Assembly (NCBI RefSeq): GCF_008729015.1
Contig: NZ_RKSM01000001.1
Coordinates: forward strand, 2,728,001-2,792,000
Direction of reading: 5' to 3'
DNA length: 64,000 bases
Source of the DNA: Haloarcula sp. CBA1129
Lineage (GTDB): Archaea > Halobacteriota > Halobacteria > Halobacteriales > Haloarculaceae
Positions within the stretch are counted from its first letter, which is position 1; every line of letters starts with the position of its first letter. A program made the position numbers and the translations under genes. Shown here piece after piece: positions 26,464-35,023 of this stretch. A model generated the notes under the pieces. It worked only from the letters and a program-made list of their open reading frames with translations. It searched no databases and was not told the DNA's origin.

Positions 26464-27173
26464 GTCTCTACTTTTCGATCAGCGTGGACCTGCAGCCCGG
26501 TGTCAGAAAAGGTGATTTCGCGGATGTCACAGTCGATGGCGGTCCCCCGCATCTTGATGACCTGCACGCCGCGGGTCATGCTCCCGTTTTCGAGGAAGTT
26601 GTGGAAGAAGACGACGCCGTGGGCGAGGTAGTGTTCGTCACTGTAGGAGGACGGGTCGGTCATCTCGGAAATGAGCAGCGTCGTCGCATCCGTCTGTTTC
26701 AGCGCGGCGAGAAAGCCCGTAATCTCGTCTTCGACATCGTTCATGAAGTGTTGCAACAGCATCGTCGAGTCGATGACGACCCGCTGGATGTCGTTCTGTC
26801 TGATGTAGGCGACGAGTCGGTTCGTCAGGCCACCCTCACTGCCGAACTGCGTGATGGTTCGCTTCCCGCTCTCGGTGACAAGGTTCAGGAACTGGATGGC
26901 GTCGGACTGCATCGCGCGGTCGAAGCCGAAGTCGTAGCCGGCCATATCCTGCATCAACTCCGTCTTGGTCTCGTGCATCGTCACGTACAGGCACGTCTCG
27001 CCCTCTTTGACGCCCTGTGTGATGAACTGTGAGCAGAACGTGGTCTTCCCGCTGCCCGGCGGGCCGCTGACCACATAAAGGCGGTTCGGGAGTAACCCCC
27101 CCTCAATGAGTTCATCGAAACCGGGGACCCCGCTAGAGAGACGCATATCAGCTACCTGAGTCCGTCTGGACAT
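26460..27173 (-). CDS. KaiC-like RecA-superfamily ATPase
   Basis: 237-aa single-domain RecA-fold ATPase of the type called HTR-like or KaiC-like in haloarchaea, thought to act in signal transduction. Seen: SSGVPGFDELIEGGLLP, Walker A GPPGSGKTT at 37-45, a glutamate in TMHETKTE, Walker B QRVVIDSTM near 135 and the distal MRGTAIDCDIREITFSD. The circadian-clock phosphorylation sites of KaiC are not evident. ATG at 27173 or at 27146 (MRLSSGV). It forms an overlapping pair with the downstream helical protein. Confidence 0.85.
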   Translation of the reverse strand: MSRRTQVADMRLSSGVPGFDELIEGGLLPNRLYVVSGPPGSGKTTFCSQFITQGVKEGETCLYVTMHETKTELMQDMAGYDFGFDRAMQSDAIQFLNLVTESGKRTITQFGSEGGLTNRLVAYIRQNDIQRVVIDSTMLLQHFMNDVEDEITGFLAALKQTDATTLLISEMTDPSSYSDEHYLAHGVVFFHNFLENGSMTRGVQVIKMRGTAIDCDIREITFSDTGLQVHADRKVET

Positions 27174-27219
27174 ATGCTTTGACCTTCTATTTTCACTGGT
27201 GATAACTTATTCGGCTGCG

Positions 27220-27927
27220 TCAGTGTTCGATAGCGCTGGGATGGCTATCGGCCAGTTCCAGCAGTCGCTCTGTTCCCGTCTCATCGAACCGCATCGGCCG
27301 TCGCCACCACGGCCCCTTCCCCGAATCAGATGACAGCTCCGTTACCAGTTCGTTCGCGTCGGTGCCGCCGCTTGGCTCCGATAGCGGGACGACCGTGTCG
27401 TACAGTCGCGACGCGTCGGCGTTGCCGCGAATGAGAACGCGAGCGTCGAAGGGATCGCGTTTCACGTGGGCATTCGAGGCGAACTGGGCCTGTTCCTCGG
27501 GTGGGAGCGAGCGGTACGCCTCGCCCGTGACCGCGTCGCGAGCGAGTCGAAAGTGACCGATGACGTGAGCGCCCCACTCCGGCGACGCCCAGTCCGGACG
27601 CTCCTCGACAGTCGACAGCGTCGCGTAGAAGAACACGTAATCGCCAGCCGAGAGTTCCGAGAGCGGCCCCGCCTTCACGCCGTGGTCGTCGCCGTAGGTG
27701 TAGCGGTCGCCGCCGGCCTCGGGAAACTCCGGGTCGAAATGGACCGGCTGGTCGGCCACCGGAGACACGTCGGTCCGCAGGTCGAGGTCGCCGTACGTCG
27801 GCACGGGCTCGCTGGTCGATTTCGACTCGGGAATGGGAATATACTCGAAGGAGCCATCGGGACGCAGCGGGCCGCGGAAGCCGGGCTCGTTCGTGTTGGC
27901 TCCGACATTGATGGCGACACTTCGCAT
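27220..27927 (-). CDS. Nucleotide-modification-associated (Nmad3-like) protein
   Basis: 235 aa. The N-terminus VGANTNEPGFRGPLRPDGSF followed by EYIPIPESK, plus DYVFFYATLS and WGAHVIGHFRL, resembles Nmad3, a domain predicted to accompany DNA or RNA base-modification systems. The recognition is from memory and moderate. The nearby genes (KaiC-like ATPase, acyltransferase) do not form an obvious base-modification pathway. Alternative: a haloarchaeal family of unrelated function. Confidence 0.6.
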   Translation of the reverse strand: MRSVAINVGANTNEPGFRGPLRPDGSFEYIPIPESKSTSEPVPTYGDLDLRTDVSPVADQPVHFDPEFPEAGGDRYTYGDDHGVKAGPLSELSAGDYVFFYATLSTVEERPDWASPEWGAHVIGHFRLARDAVTGEAYRSLPPEEQAQFASNAHVKRDPFDARVLIRGNADASRLYDTVVPLSEPSGGTDANELVTELSSDSGKGPWWRRPMRFDETGTERLLELADSHPSAIEH

Positions 27928-27994
27928 AGCTGTCGTTGGGTGGTCTCGGAGAAAGGGCTTCGGTTGCGGAGAAGGGGTGATGTGCTGTCGCCGG

Positions 27995-28900
27995 CTACTG
28001 ATGGTCCGGCGGCGAGAGGTCGCGCTGGAACTCGTCGAACTGCTCTATGTTATCGGGTAGATCGGTCGGCAGTTGCCGCTCAGCACGGCGGTCGACGTTC
28101 GCTCCGTCAATCGGCTCCGCGACGGACTCCCAGCCGTCCTTGACCGTCAGGGACTTCGCCGGCGTCCCGGCGGCGATGTGATGGGCAGGGATATCCTTGC
28201 CAGCGATTGACTTCGCCGCGAGGATGGCGTTTTCCCCGATCTTGACGCCGGCCCGGACCATCGAGTCGTAGGTCAGGCGCACGTCGTCCTCGATTATTGT
28301 GTGGTAGTTGTCGACGTGGGTCTGGTCGACAGCGTCGTGGTCGTGGCTGTAGACGTGGGTGTCATCGGAGATAGAGACGCGGTCACCGATGGTGAGCTTC
28401 CCGCGGTCGTCAAGGTGCACGTCGTCGTGGACGACGACGTTGTCGCCGATTTCGATGTTGTGGCCGTAGGTAAAGGAGATGCCCTTGAAGAAGCGACACC
28501 CCTCGCCGCAGGATTCAAAGAGGTGATCGGCGAGCATGCGCCGGAAGCGCAGCGCGAACTCAACGTTGTCAGCCATCGGCGTCGCGTCGAACTGCCGCCA
28601 GAGCCACTGGAGGTGTTTCGAGCGTTTGAACCGCTCCTCGTCTTTCTCGGCGTAGTACTCGCTTTCGAGGGTCGTGTTACAGGGGTCATACCCCTGAAGT
28701 CGGACCCGCTCGGCCGGGGAGATATCCGCGCCGTCCTGCCAGCGCTCGTAAGCCTCCCGGTCGCCATGGAGATCGACCAACACGTCAGTGACAACATCGC
28801 AGGTGTCCTCGTCACCGGAGAGACGCTCGTCGACCTCGTCAATAAACGCCCTGAGCCCCTCTTCGGCGAGCGGTGGCAGCGACACGTGACGCTTCGTCAT
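27995..28900 (-). CDS. Hexapeptide-repeat (left-handed beta-helix) acyltransferase
   Basis: 301 aa. The C-terminal part (about 140-265) shows hexapeptide turns (IEIGDNVVVHDDVHLDDRG, KLTIGDRVSISDDTHVYSH, VRAGVKIGENAILAAKS) and the typical IAAGTPAKSL end of acetyltransferases such as Maa/LacA. The first 130 residues are a helical extension not usual for Maa. Acceptor unknown. I start at ATG 28900 (MTKRHVSLPP); the preceding part of the frame overlaps a probable promoter region. Confidence 0.82.
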   Translation of the reverse strand: MTKRHVSLPPLAEEGLRAFIDEVDERLSGDEDTCDVVTDVLVDLHGDREAYERWQDGADISPAERVRLQGYDPCNTTLESEYYAEKDEERFKRSKHLQWLWRQFDATPMADNVEFALRFRRMLADHLFESCGEGCRFFKGISFTYGHNIEIGDNVVVHDDVHLDDRGKLTIGDRVSISDDTHVYSHDHDAVDQTHVDNYHTIIEDDVRLTYDSMVRAGVKIGENAILAAKSIAGKDIPAHHIAAGTPAKSLTVKDGWESVAEPIDGANVDRRAERQLPTDLPDNIEQFDEFQRDLSPPDHQ

Positions 28901-29038
28901 GTCGAGTACGTGGCTTCGCGGGCAGATAGGGGTTTCCGTTACGTGAAACCTACCCAGTAACACCTGTGTCATGACAGCATGAACCATGCAGTCCGACGAG
29001 CAAGCCACAGTTAAGACGACGCCGTTCCAGACGACGAC

Positions 29039-30052
29039 ATGGTCAGGTCGGACTTCATTATGGAGATACGGCGCTACATCGTCAATCCCACAGAGCGCCG
29101 ACTACGAGCGCCGTGGCGGGTCACGATCTGGGTGTTTCTTGCCGGGTTCGGCCTCGTCCTTCTCTCAGGGGTAGTCGCAGTGGTGTCGTCTCTGATGCGC
29201 ATGACGCCAGCGGTCGCAGTCACGCGCCAGATTGCGCTCTTTGCTGTCGGAACCACCGCTGCTGTCGTGATCGGCTATCTGCTCGACCGACGGACGCTGC
29301 CTGACTACGGGTTGGGGTTCGACCGGCAGTGGTGGCGTGACGCGGCGTTCGGTCTCGTGCTCGGGGTGGGGCTTCCCACGCTCGTCTTGCTTGTCGAACT
29401 GGCCGCCGGGTTCGTGGAAGCCAGCGTCGCCTTCGCTACCGTCGACAGCGGGCCGCTCCCACTGACCGCGTTCGGACCGCTGGTCGCCGTCCTCCTTTTG
29501 GGGGCGTTCTTCCTCGTACAGGCGACTGCCGAGGAAGTGCTTGTCCGCGGGTATCTGCTGACGAACGCGGCCGAGGGGCTCGCCGGGTGGGTCGGGAAGC
29601 GCCGCGCGGTCATCGCCGCGACGGCGCTGACAGGCGCGTTGTTCGGTGTCCTCCACTGGACGAACCCCAGCGCGTCACTACTCAGCGTGACTAACATCAC
29701 CCTCTACGGCCTCCTGCTCGGTGCGTGTTACGTTCTGACCGGACGGCTCGGCGTCGCCAGCGGGTTCCATGTGGCGTGGAACTACACGCTGGCACTGCTT
29801 GGCTTTCCCGTGAGCGGCCTCCGGATGGGCGTCGCCCTGCTCTCGACTGACGCGACCGGCCCGGCGCTGGTGACCGGCGGCGAGTTCGGCCCTGAAGGCG
29901 GTCTCATTGCCCTTCCGCTGCTCGGCGTCGGTGGGGCCGCGCTGTACTGGTGGGTCCGTCGCGAGTACGGCGTGGTCGAAATCCTCGACGGCGTCGCGAC
30001 CCCCGACCTCCGGATTCGGACGCGGTCCGACACCGCAAACCAAGACGGCTAA
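29039..30052 (+). CDS. CPBP family intramembrane metalloprotease-like protein
   Basis: 337 aa with about eight membrane segments. CPBP/CAAX signature motifs are present: TAEEVLVRGYLL (paired glutamates), GVLHWTNPSA and FHVAWNY. In other lineages the family includes CAAX proteases and bacteriocin-immunity proteins; the substrate here is unknown. The start could be ATG 29039 or ATG 29060 (MEIRRYIV). The downstream aldo/keto reductase begins 24 bp after the stop. Confidence 0.85.
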   Translation: MVRSDFIMEIRRYIVNPTERRLRAPWRVTIWVFLAGFGLVLLSGVVAVVSSLMRMTPAVAVTRQIALFAVGTTAAVVIGYLLDRRTLPDYGLGFDRQWWRDAAFGLVLGVGLPTLVLLVELAAGFVEASVAFATVDSGPLPLTAFGPLVAVLLLGAFFLVQATAEEVLVRGYLLTNAAEGLAGWVGKRRAVIAATALTGALFGVLHWTNPSASLLSVTNITLYGLLLGACYVLTGRLGVASGFHVAWNYTLALLGFPVSGLRMGVALLSTDATGPALVTGGEFGPEGGLIALPLLGVGGAALYWWVRREYGVVEILDGVATPDLRIRTRSDTANQDG

Positions 30053-30076
30053 GTGGACAGCGCCGCTACGTCGGGT

Positions 30077-31129
30077 ATGGAATACGCGACACTCGGAAAC
30101 TCCGGCGTCGAGGTCTCGGAAGTCGGGTTCGGTGCTTGGGTCGTCGGCACGGACTGGTGGGGCGACCGCACCCGCGAGGATGCCGTCGACATGGTCCAGC
30201 ACGCGCTCGATCAGGACGTGACGTTCTTCGACACCGGCGACGTGTACGGCCACGGCGACAGCGAGGAGATAATCGGCGAGGCGCTGGCGGAACACCGCGA
30301 CGAGGTGACGGTCTCGACGAAGATCGGCTACGACTTCTACAACAACCCACAGGCCGGCCACGGCGAGCTCCCGAAGAAGGTCACACCCGAGTGGGTCCAC
30401 ACCGCGTTCGACCGCTCGCTCGACCGCCTCGGCATGGACCACGTCGAACTCCTGATGCTCCACAACGCCAACGTCGACGAGGTCGACGAGGACGTGCTGG
30501 AGGCGCTTGACGAACTCCGCGAGGAAGGGAAAGTCGACGCAATCGGCTGGGCGCTCGGCCCGTCTATCGGCTGGCTCGCCGAGGGCGACGCCGCTGTTGC
30601 CAACGAGTTCGACGCGCTCCAGACCGTGTTCAATCTCTTCGAGCAGACCCCCGGCCAGCACTTCATCGACACCATCCGGGAGCAAAACGCCGACACGTCG
30701 GTTCTGGCTCGGGTCCCACACTCCTCGGGCCTGCTGAACGAGCAGGTGACCCCCGAGACGGAGCTCGGGAAGGGCGACCACCGCTCCCACCGGCCCAGCG
30801 AGTGGTACGAGACCGGCTGGGAGAAAGTCGAGGAAATCCGCTTCTTAGAACGTGACGGGGCACGGACGATGGGGCAGGCCGCCATCCAGTGGCTGCTGTA
30901 CAACGACGAAGTGGCGTCGGTCACGCCGACGTTCCGGACGAACGCCGACATCGACGAGTGGGCCGGCGCGCCCGACACGCCGCCGCTCAGCGACGATGAA
31001 TACGACCGGGTGCAGGAGCTGTATCAGGACAACTTCGGCATCGACCGCGACGACGGGATGGACGCCCTGCGCTCGTCGGTCGGCGGCGCGGACCTCGAAG
31101 AGACCGGGATGAAATCGGCGGGCGACTGA
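30077..31129 (+). CDS. Aldo/keto reductase
   Basis: 350-aa NADPH-dependent reductase of the YajO/Kv-beta-like type. Catalytic tetrad visible as D and Y in FFDTGDVYGHGDSEE, K in VSTKIGYD and H in LMLHNANVD. WLLYNDEVASVTPTFR is the late cofactor-binding region. I start at ATG 30077 (MEYATLGNSGVEVSEVG), the canonical N-terminus. Only 24 bp separate it from the CPBP gene, suggesting one operon. Confidence 0.9.
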   Translation: MEYATLGNSGVEVSEVGFGAWVVGTDWWGDRTREDAVDMVQHALDQDVTFFDTGDVYGHGDSEEIIGEALAEHRDEVTVSTKIGYDFYNNPQAGHGELPKKVTPEWVHTAFDRSLDRLGMDHVELLMLHNANVDEVDEDVLEALDELREEGKVDAIGWALGPSIGWLAEGDAAVANEFDALQTVFNLFEQTPGQHFIDTIREQNADTSVLARVPHSSGLLNEQVTPETELGKGDHRSHRPSEWYETGWEKVEEIRFLERDGARTMGQAAIQWLLYNDEVASVTPTFRTNADIDEWAGAPDTPPLSDDEYDRVQELYQDNFGIDRDDGMDALRSSVGGADLEETGMKSAGD

Positions 31130-31598
31130 CCAGTCGAGGGTGTCCGCCCGAGACAGCGGTCGGCCGTCGAATATCGGGGGACTGACCGCGAGGCGTCGGA
31201 GCGCCAACGCACAGGCCACGGCAGATCAGGCGGGCGACTGATTTTACGCCGCTCACTCGGTTGTCGCTCTGTCCGAACATCGATAGTCGGGCACTGAAAT
31301 CTCCAGTCGACAACTCACCCTTGGAAAGCATCGACGACCAGACAGCCGTCTGCCGATTCCCGGCTACCACCCCCCTGTTTCAACAGGAGATGTATCGCCG
31401 TCCTGCGATTGGGGTGGCGAAGTTTCACATTCACCACGGTGCGTCTGACGGCCGCAAGACGCCAGACGGGAGGCGGTTCGAGATGAAACGAAGGGGTTCG
31501 GGGCGCGGGAGCAGCCCACATACCAGTCCGGCCAAAAACTGTCGCAGTTGTCGAAGACCGCCGGAGAAACGGACTGTGTTAGTGCTGTCGGAGTTAGG
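31130..31598. other. Gene-free stretch between an aldo/keto reductase and radA
   Basis: 469 bp between convergent genes. No convincing coding frame on either strand. The only structure I see is the palindromic, C-run-flanked element at 31365-31388, listed separately. Confidence 0.55.
31365..31388 (-). repeat. Isolated origin-recognition-box-like element with G-run
   Basis: On the minus strand TCCTGTTGAAACAGGGGGG resembles the archaeal ORB pattern (TCC..GT.GAAAC followed by a G-string). The core CCTGTT-TC-AACAGG (31374-31387) is a perfect 6-bp inverted repeat. Orc/Cdc6 binding is inferred; there is no second copy and no AT-rich unwinding region nearby. Confidence 0.35.
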
Positions 31599-32648
31599 TT
31601 ACTCGTTCAGCAGGCCGTCCTCTTCGACGCGCATGACGCCCTCGCCGTCCGGGAGATTCGGCGCGTCGACGAGTTTGACGATGCGCTTGTTCCCCTTGGA
31701 CTTGCGGAGGTACATCCGGAACGTGGAGGTGTGGCCGAGGATGTTGCCACCGATGGGCTGGGTCGGGTCGCCGAAGAAGGAGTCAGGGTTGGAGGCGACC
31801 TGATTCGTGACGACGACGGCGGTGTTGTTGAGGTCGCCGACCCGCATCAGGTCGTGGAGGTGCTTGTTGAGCTTCTGCTGGCGGTCGGCGAGTTCGCCAC
31901 GGCCGACGTACTCGGCGCGGAAGTGGGCGGTCAACGAGTCGACGGCGAGCAGTCGGACAGGGAACTCCTCGTCCTGACTCTCGCTGGCGATCTCCTGAGC
32001 CTTCTCGGCGAGGAGAATCTGGTGGTTGGAGTTGAACGCTTTCGCGACGTGGATTTTCTCCAGCACGGAGGCGACGAGGGCATCAAGCTGGTCCTCGTCG
32101 GTTGGGTCTGCGTCGGCCTCGTCCTCAACGATGCCGTGGAGGACCAGCGTGTCGGCCAAGACCTCGTCGGCGAGGCCCTTGACCATCTGCTCGATACGCT
32201 CAGGTCGGAACGTGTCCTCGGAGTCGACGAAGATGGCGCTGCCTTCCAGCCCGCCGTGTTCGGCCGGGAGTTGGACGTTGACTGCGAGCTGGTGGGTTAC
32301 CTGAGACTTGCCAGCCCCGAACTCGCCATAAACCTCGGTAATGGACTGGGTCTCGACGCCGCCGCCCAGCAGGTCGTCCACCTCGTCGACGCCCCACGAG
32401 AGTTTGCCGATCTGCTCGCGGCGTTCGAGCACTGTTGACCCGGTTTCGAAACCACCGATGTCGGCTGCTTCGCGGGCCGCCTGAATGATGTCTGCCGCCG
32501 ACGACTCGCCGATGTCGGCCGTGTTCGACAGTTCGCCGGGAGAGGCGACCGCAATTCCCTGATAGGAGTCGTAGCCGTTGTCTTCGAGTTTCTCTGCTGT
32601 CGCCGGACCGACACCCGGCAGCTCTTCGAGGTCCTCACTTGCGGACAT
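31599..32648 (-). CDS. radA: DNA repair and recombination recombinase RadA
   Basis: 349-aa archaeal RecA/Rad51 homolog that forms filaments on single-stranded DNA and promotes strand exchange. Seen: N-terminal helix-hairpin-helix domain ([20 protein letters not shown]), Walker A GEFGAGKS at 108-115, the Walker B-like [12 protein letters not shown], and the L2/ATP-cap region [15 protein letters not shown] and [20 protein letters not shown]. No intein, as sometimes found in haloarchaeal radA. A well-placed TATA box indicates its own leaderless transcript. Confidence 0.98.
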   Translation of the reverse strand: MSASEDLEELPGVGPATAEKLEDNGYDSYQGIAVASPGELSNTADIGESSAADIIQAAREAADIGGFETGSTVLERREQIGKLSWGVDEVDDLLGGGVETQSITEVYGEFGAGKSQVTHQLAVNVQLPAEHGGLEGSAIFVDSEDTFRPERIEQMVKGLADEVLADTLVLHGIVEDEADADPTDEDQLDALVASVLEKIHVAKAFNSNHQILLAEKAQEIASESQDEEFPVRLLAVDSLTAHFRAEYVGRGELADRQQKLNKHLHDLMRVGDLNNTAVVVTNQVASNPDSFFGDPTQPIGGNILGHTSTFRMYLRKSKGNKRIVKLVDAPNLPDGEGVMRVEEDGLLNE

Positions 32649-32672
32649 GGACGAGGCTTGTGCGTCCGGGGG

Positions 32673-32678
32673 TATAAA
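32673..32678 (-). promoter_or_regulatory. TATA box of radA
   Basis: TTTATA on the minus strand, 25-30 bp upstream of the radA ATG. Confidence 0.55.
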
Positions 32679-32750
32679 GCCTCGTTAACACCAGAGTGAA
32701 AGTGAAAGTGTGGGAAAGCGGCGGGATAGTTCGGAACGGAATCGGGAGCT

Positions 32751-32969
32751 TTAGATGGAAAGGAGAGTCGAGGCGTGGCAGAAACAGACGCAGGGCAAGC
32801 CTGTTCGATCGAGGTAGATGAGCAGGAACGGCCCGACGAAGGTGAGGCCAGTCAGCACTGTTTCAGACAGCGGGACGTAGCCCTCGCCGAACGTACCAAT
32901 GAGTGAGAACACGATTGCAATCGCGACGGGGACTGGCCTAGAGCGGACCGAACGCCAGAGGAGACACAA
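32751..32969 (-). CDS. Possible small two-span membrane protein
   Basis: 72 codons from a TTG. The body (VPVAIAIVFSLIGTFGEGY then PLSETVLTGLTFVGPFLLIY) has two membrane spans and GC-ending codons like real haloarchaeal genes, but no ATG start is available and the Cys-rich tail CVCFCHAS is unusual. It lies downstream of pspAB on the same strand. It may be a real gene with a TTG or internal GTG start, or a decayed one. Confidence 0.4.
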   Translation of the reverse strand: MCLLWRSVRSRPVPVAIAIVFSLIGTFGEGYVPLSETVLTGLTFVGPFLLIYLDRTGLPCVCFCHASTLLSI

Positions 32970-32991
32970 GGCCCACCGAGCAGTGGTGTCA

Positions 32992-33102
32992 CTACTCCTC
33001 GCTCGTGCCGACGACGCGGTAGATGCCGTCGGAAACGCGGCCGTCGCAGTCGGTCTCAGCCGGACGGAGGTGGTCGCCGACAGCGACGCCGCCCTCGGTC
33101 AT
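32992..33102 (-). CDS. 36-aa ORF directly after pspAB
   Basis: Starts ATG one base after the pspAB stop (TGAGATG) and encodes MTEGGVAVGDHLRPAETD followed by CDGRVSDGIYRVVGTSEE. GC-ending codons and the immediate junction suggest a real, co-translated gene. The sequence looks like the N-terminal beta strands of a longer domain, so it may be a truncated remnant. Function unknown. Confidence 0.45.
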   Translation of the reverse strand: MTEGGVAVGDHLRPAETDCDGRVSDGIYRVVGTSEE

Positions 33103-33103
33103 C

Positions 33104-33721
33104 TCACTCCCAAGGATGGTAGCCGGGGCGGTCCGGCCACAGTGGATACCAATATTCCTTGTCGTCCTCAACGGTTATTTCGTCGCTGAGGTTGCTGTCC
33201 AGTTTGAACTCCGCAGACGTGTTGCGTTCGTGGCTGTCGTGAGGGTCCGGCGCGAACGGGTAGTACGCGCCCCGGCGGAAGGAATACACCCAGTAGACGG
33301 TCTGGTCGTCGCGCGTGTGCTCGAACGCGAACAGCGCCGCGAGCAGGCGCGACCCGTACCGGCGCTCGACGAGCGTGTCCGCAGCGAAGTGAATCGACGT
33401 GAGCAGGTCCTCGAAGTCGTTGTCGTGGAGCACGACCCACTGGTAGCCGTGATCGTCGGTCTCGAAGGTCGCCCGCGTGCCCGTCTCGACCATCCCGGCG
33501 TCGAGGATGGATTCGACCTCGTCGATGGCGTCCTGAAAGTCCGTGCTGTCGACGTCAGCGAAACACAGCGCCGCCTCACCTGTCGGCTCGTACCCCAGAT
33601 CGGCTTCCATCGTAATGTAAGCGGTACTCATCCCGAACAGGTCATCAGGGTCGGCGTCGCGTGTCGCGTCGGCCTCGGCTTTCACCCCGAGGACGCTCTT
33701 GAGTCCGTCAAGCAATCCCAT
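33104..33721 (-). CDS. pspAB: PspA-associated protein PspAB
   Basis: 205 aa. MGLLDGLKSVLGVKAEADAT, DLFGMSTAYITMEADLGYEP and the C-terminus KEYWYPLWPDRPGYHPWE match the family annotated as PspAB, linked to the phage-shock/PspA membrane-stress response. The molecular role is unknown; it is soluble with a mixed alpha/beta pattern and AYYPFAPDPHD. In haloarchaea it is often near htpX, as here (303 bp downstream of htpX on the same strand). Symbol from memory. Confidence 0.75.
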   Translation of the reverse strand: MGLLDGLKSVLGVKAEADATRDADPDDLFGMSTAYITMEADLGYEPTGEAALCFADVDSTDFQDAIDEVESILDAGMVETGTRATFETDDHGYQWVVLHDNDFEDLLTSIHFAADTLVERRYGSRLLAALFAFEHTRDDQTVYWVYSFRRGAYYPFAPDPHDSHERNTSAEFKLDSNLSDEITVEDDKEYWYPLWPDRPGYHPWE

Positions 33722-34024
33722 ATGTGAGCCCCTACGTGCCGGGGACCAAGGTGGTTTGCGTCTCAGTTGGTGACTCAGACTGTGTGAATGAGACGGTCAA
33801 CAGCCAGAAAGCCCCACCCTGTAGCTGATTGAGCAGCCGAATCGGGTGGACTGAAAAGGGCGAGACGCTGGGTGGACGAGGCGACGTAAACATCGAAACG
33901 TAGTGAGGAGCGCAGCGAGCCACAATAGCGCAGCGTCTCGAGGCTTTCCGGCTCTGTACAGGAATTACTGCGAGACGGTACTGGTTCAGGAGCGACAGCC
34001 GGTCGGTCAGAAAACCAACTAAAG
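33722..34024. other. Gene-free spacer between pspAB and htpX
   Basis: 303 bp without a credible gene. It holds the long-range inverted repeat at 33861-33940; no clear pspAB TATA box is seen. Confidence 0.5.
33861..33940. repeat. Inverted repeat, 10-bp perfect arms, 60-nt loop
   Basis: CGAGACGCTG at 33861-33870 and CAGCGTCTCG at 33931-33940 are exact inverted copies. The loop contains GAGGAGCGCAGCGAGCC, similar to motifs scattered through haloarchaeal spacers. Could be a processed-RNA stem, an htpX 3'-end structure or a dispersed palindromic element. Confidence 0.5.
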
Positions 34025-34903
34025 CTAGCGACCTTCGAGTTCGCGTTCGAGGTCCTGCAGGCGGTCGATCCGCTTCTCGGTCGAGGGGTGAGTGCTTGCG
34101 AGGCGGCCGATCCAGCCGACGTCAATGGGGATGATGAAGAAGGCGTTCATCTCCGCCTGATCGCGCATATCCTCTTTCGGAACTTTGTCCATCTGCCCGT
34201 CGATTTTCATCAGCGCGTTCGCGAGGGCGGCAGGCTTCCCGGTAATCATCGCCCCGCCGCGGTCGGCAGCGTACTCGCGGTAGCGGCTGAGCGTCCGAAT
34301 CAGCAGGAACGAAATAACCCAGACGACCAGTGAAATGAGAATGGCGACGATGACGGGGACCTGTTGTCCGCCGCGTTCGCGGCCGCCGCTGAACAGCCAG
34401 CCCCACCGGACAATGAGGAAGGCAATCGTCGAGAGGAACGACGCGATGGTCATCACCATCACGTCGCGGTTCTTGATGTGAGCCAGTTCGTGGGCGATGA
34501 CGCCCTCCAGTTCATCCTGATCCAGTGTGTTCATGATGCCCGTCGTCACGCAGACGGCCGAGCTACTCTTGGACCGACCGGTGGCGAAGGCGTTGGGTAC
34601 CCGAGAGTCGGCGACAGCGACTTTCGGCTTCGGGAGGTCGGCCTGCTGGGCCAAGCGGTCGACGGTCCGGTGGAGTTCCGGATACTCCTCCGGTTCGACC
34701 GTCCGAGCCCCCATCGAGTACAGGGCGAGCTTGTCACTGAAGAAGAACTGCGCGCCGAGGAACAGTCCCATGACGACCACGATAAGCGCGAGGTTGCTGA
34801 AATACAGCGTGAGTGCTCCGAGAAAGACGATGTACAGCGCGAACAGCAGGAACATCGTCAGGGCCATTCGGCCGCGGAGCCCCCAGTCTGTTTGCCATTC
34901 CAT
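34025..34903 (-). CDS. htpX: Zinc metalloprotease HtpX
   Basis: 292-aa integral membrane M48 protease that degrades misfolded membrane proteins. Seen: two N-terminal spans (about 13-53), cytosolic VAVADSRVPNAFATGRS, the zinc motif HELAH at residues 138-142, two more spans (about 152-165 and 184-205), and YREYAADRGGA with the third zinc ligand Glu. The substrate-side STHPSTEKRIDRL tail is typical. Single gene followed by pspAB on the same strand. Confidence 0.95.
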   Translation of the reverse strand: MEWQTDWGLRGRMALTMFLLFALYIVFLGALTLYFSNLALIVVVMGLFLGAQFFFSDKLALYSMGARTVEPEEYPELHRTVDRLAQQADLPKPKVAVADSRVPNAFATGRSKSSSAVCVTTGIMNTLDQDELEGVIAHELAHIKNRDVMVMTIASFLSTIAFLIVRWGWLFSGGRERGGQQVPVIVAILISLVVWVISFLLIRTLSRYREYAADRGGAMITGKPAALANALMKIDGQMDKVPKEDMRDQAEMNAFFIIPIDVGWIGRLASTHPSTEKRIDRLQDLERELEGR

Positions 34904-34993
34904 ACCCGCTGATAAACGGTCGACACTCTAAAACCTCGCTATCGTGGGAAAGTGCCACACGGAAGGTGGTGGTCCGGCAGGCGGAACACACGG

Positions 34994-35000
34994 CTTAAAC
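34994..35000 (+). promoter_or_regulatory. TATA-like box of the nmd3 operon
   Basis: CTTAAAC, ending 24 bp before the ATG at 35024. Confidence 0.35.
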
Positions 35001-35023
35001 AGTTCAGTACAGTAGGACCGGTA

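Noticed and set aside
31365-31388. Considered as a stray CRISPR repeat (contains GTTTCA)
   Set aside because: Only one copy, no spacers, no cas genes anywhere in the window; the fit to an ORB-like box is better.
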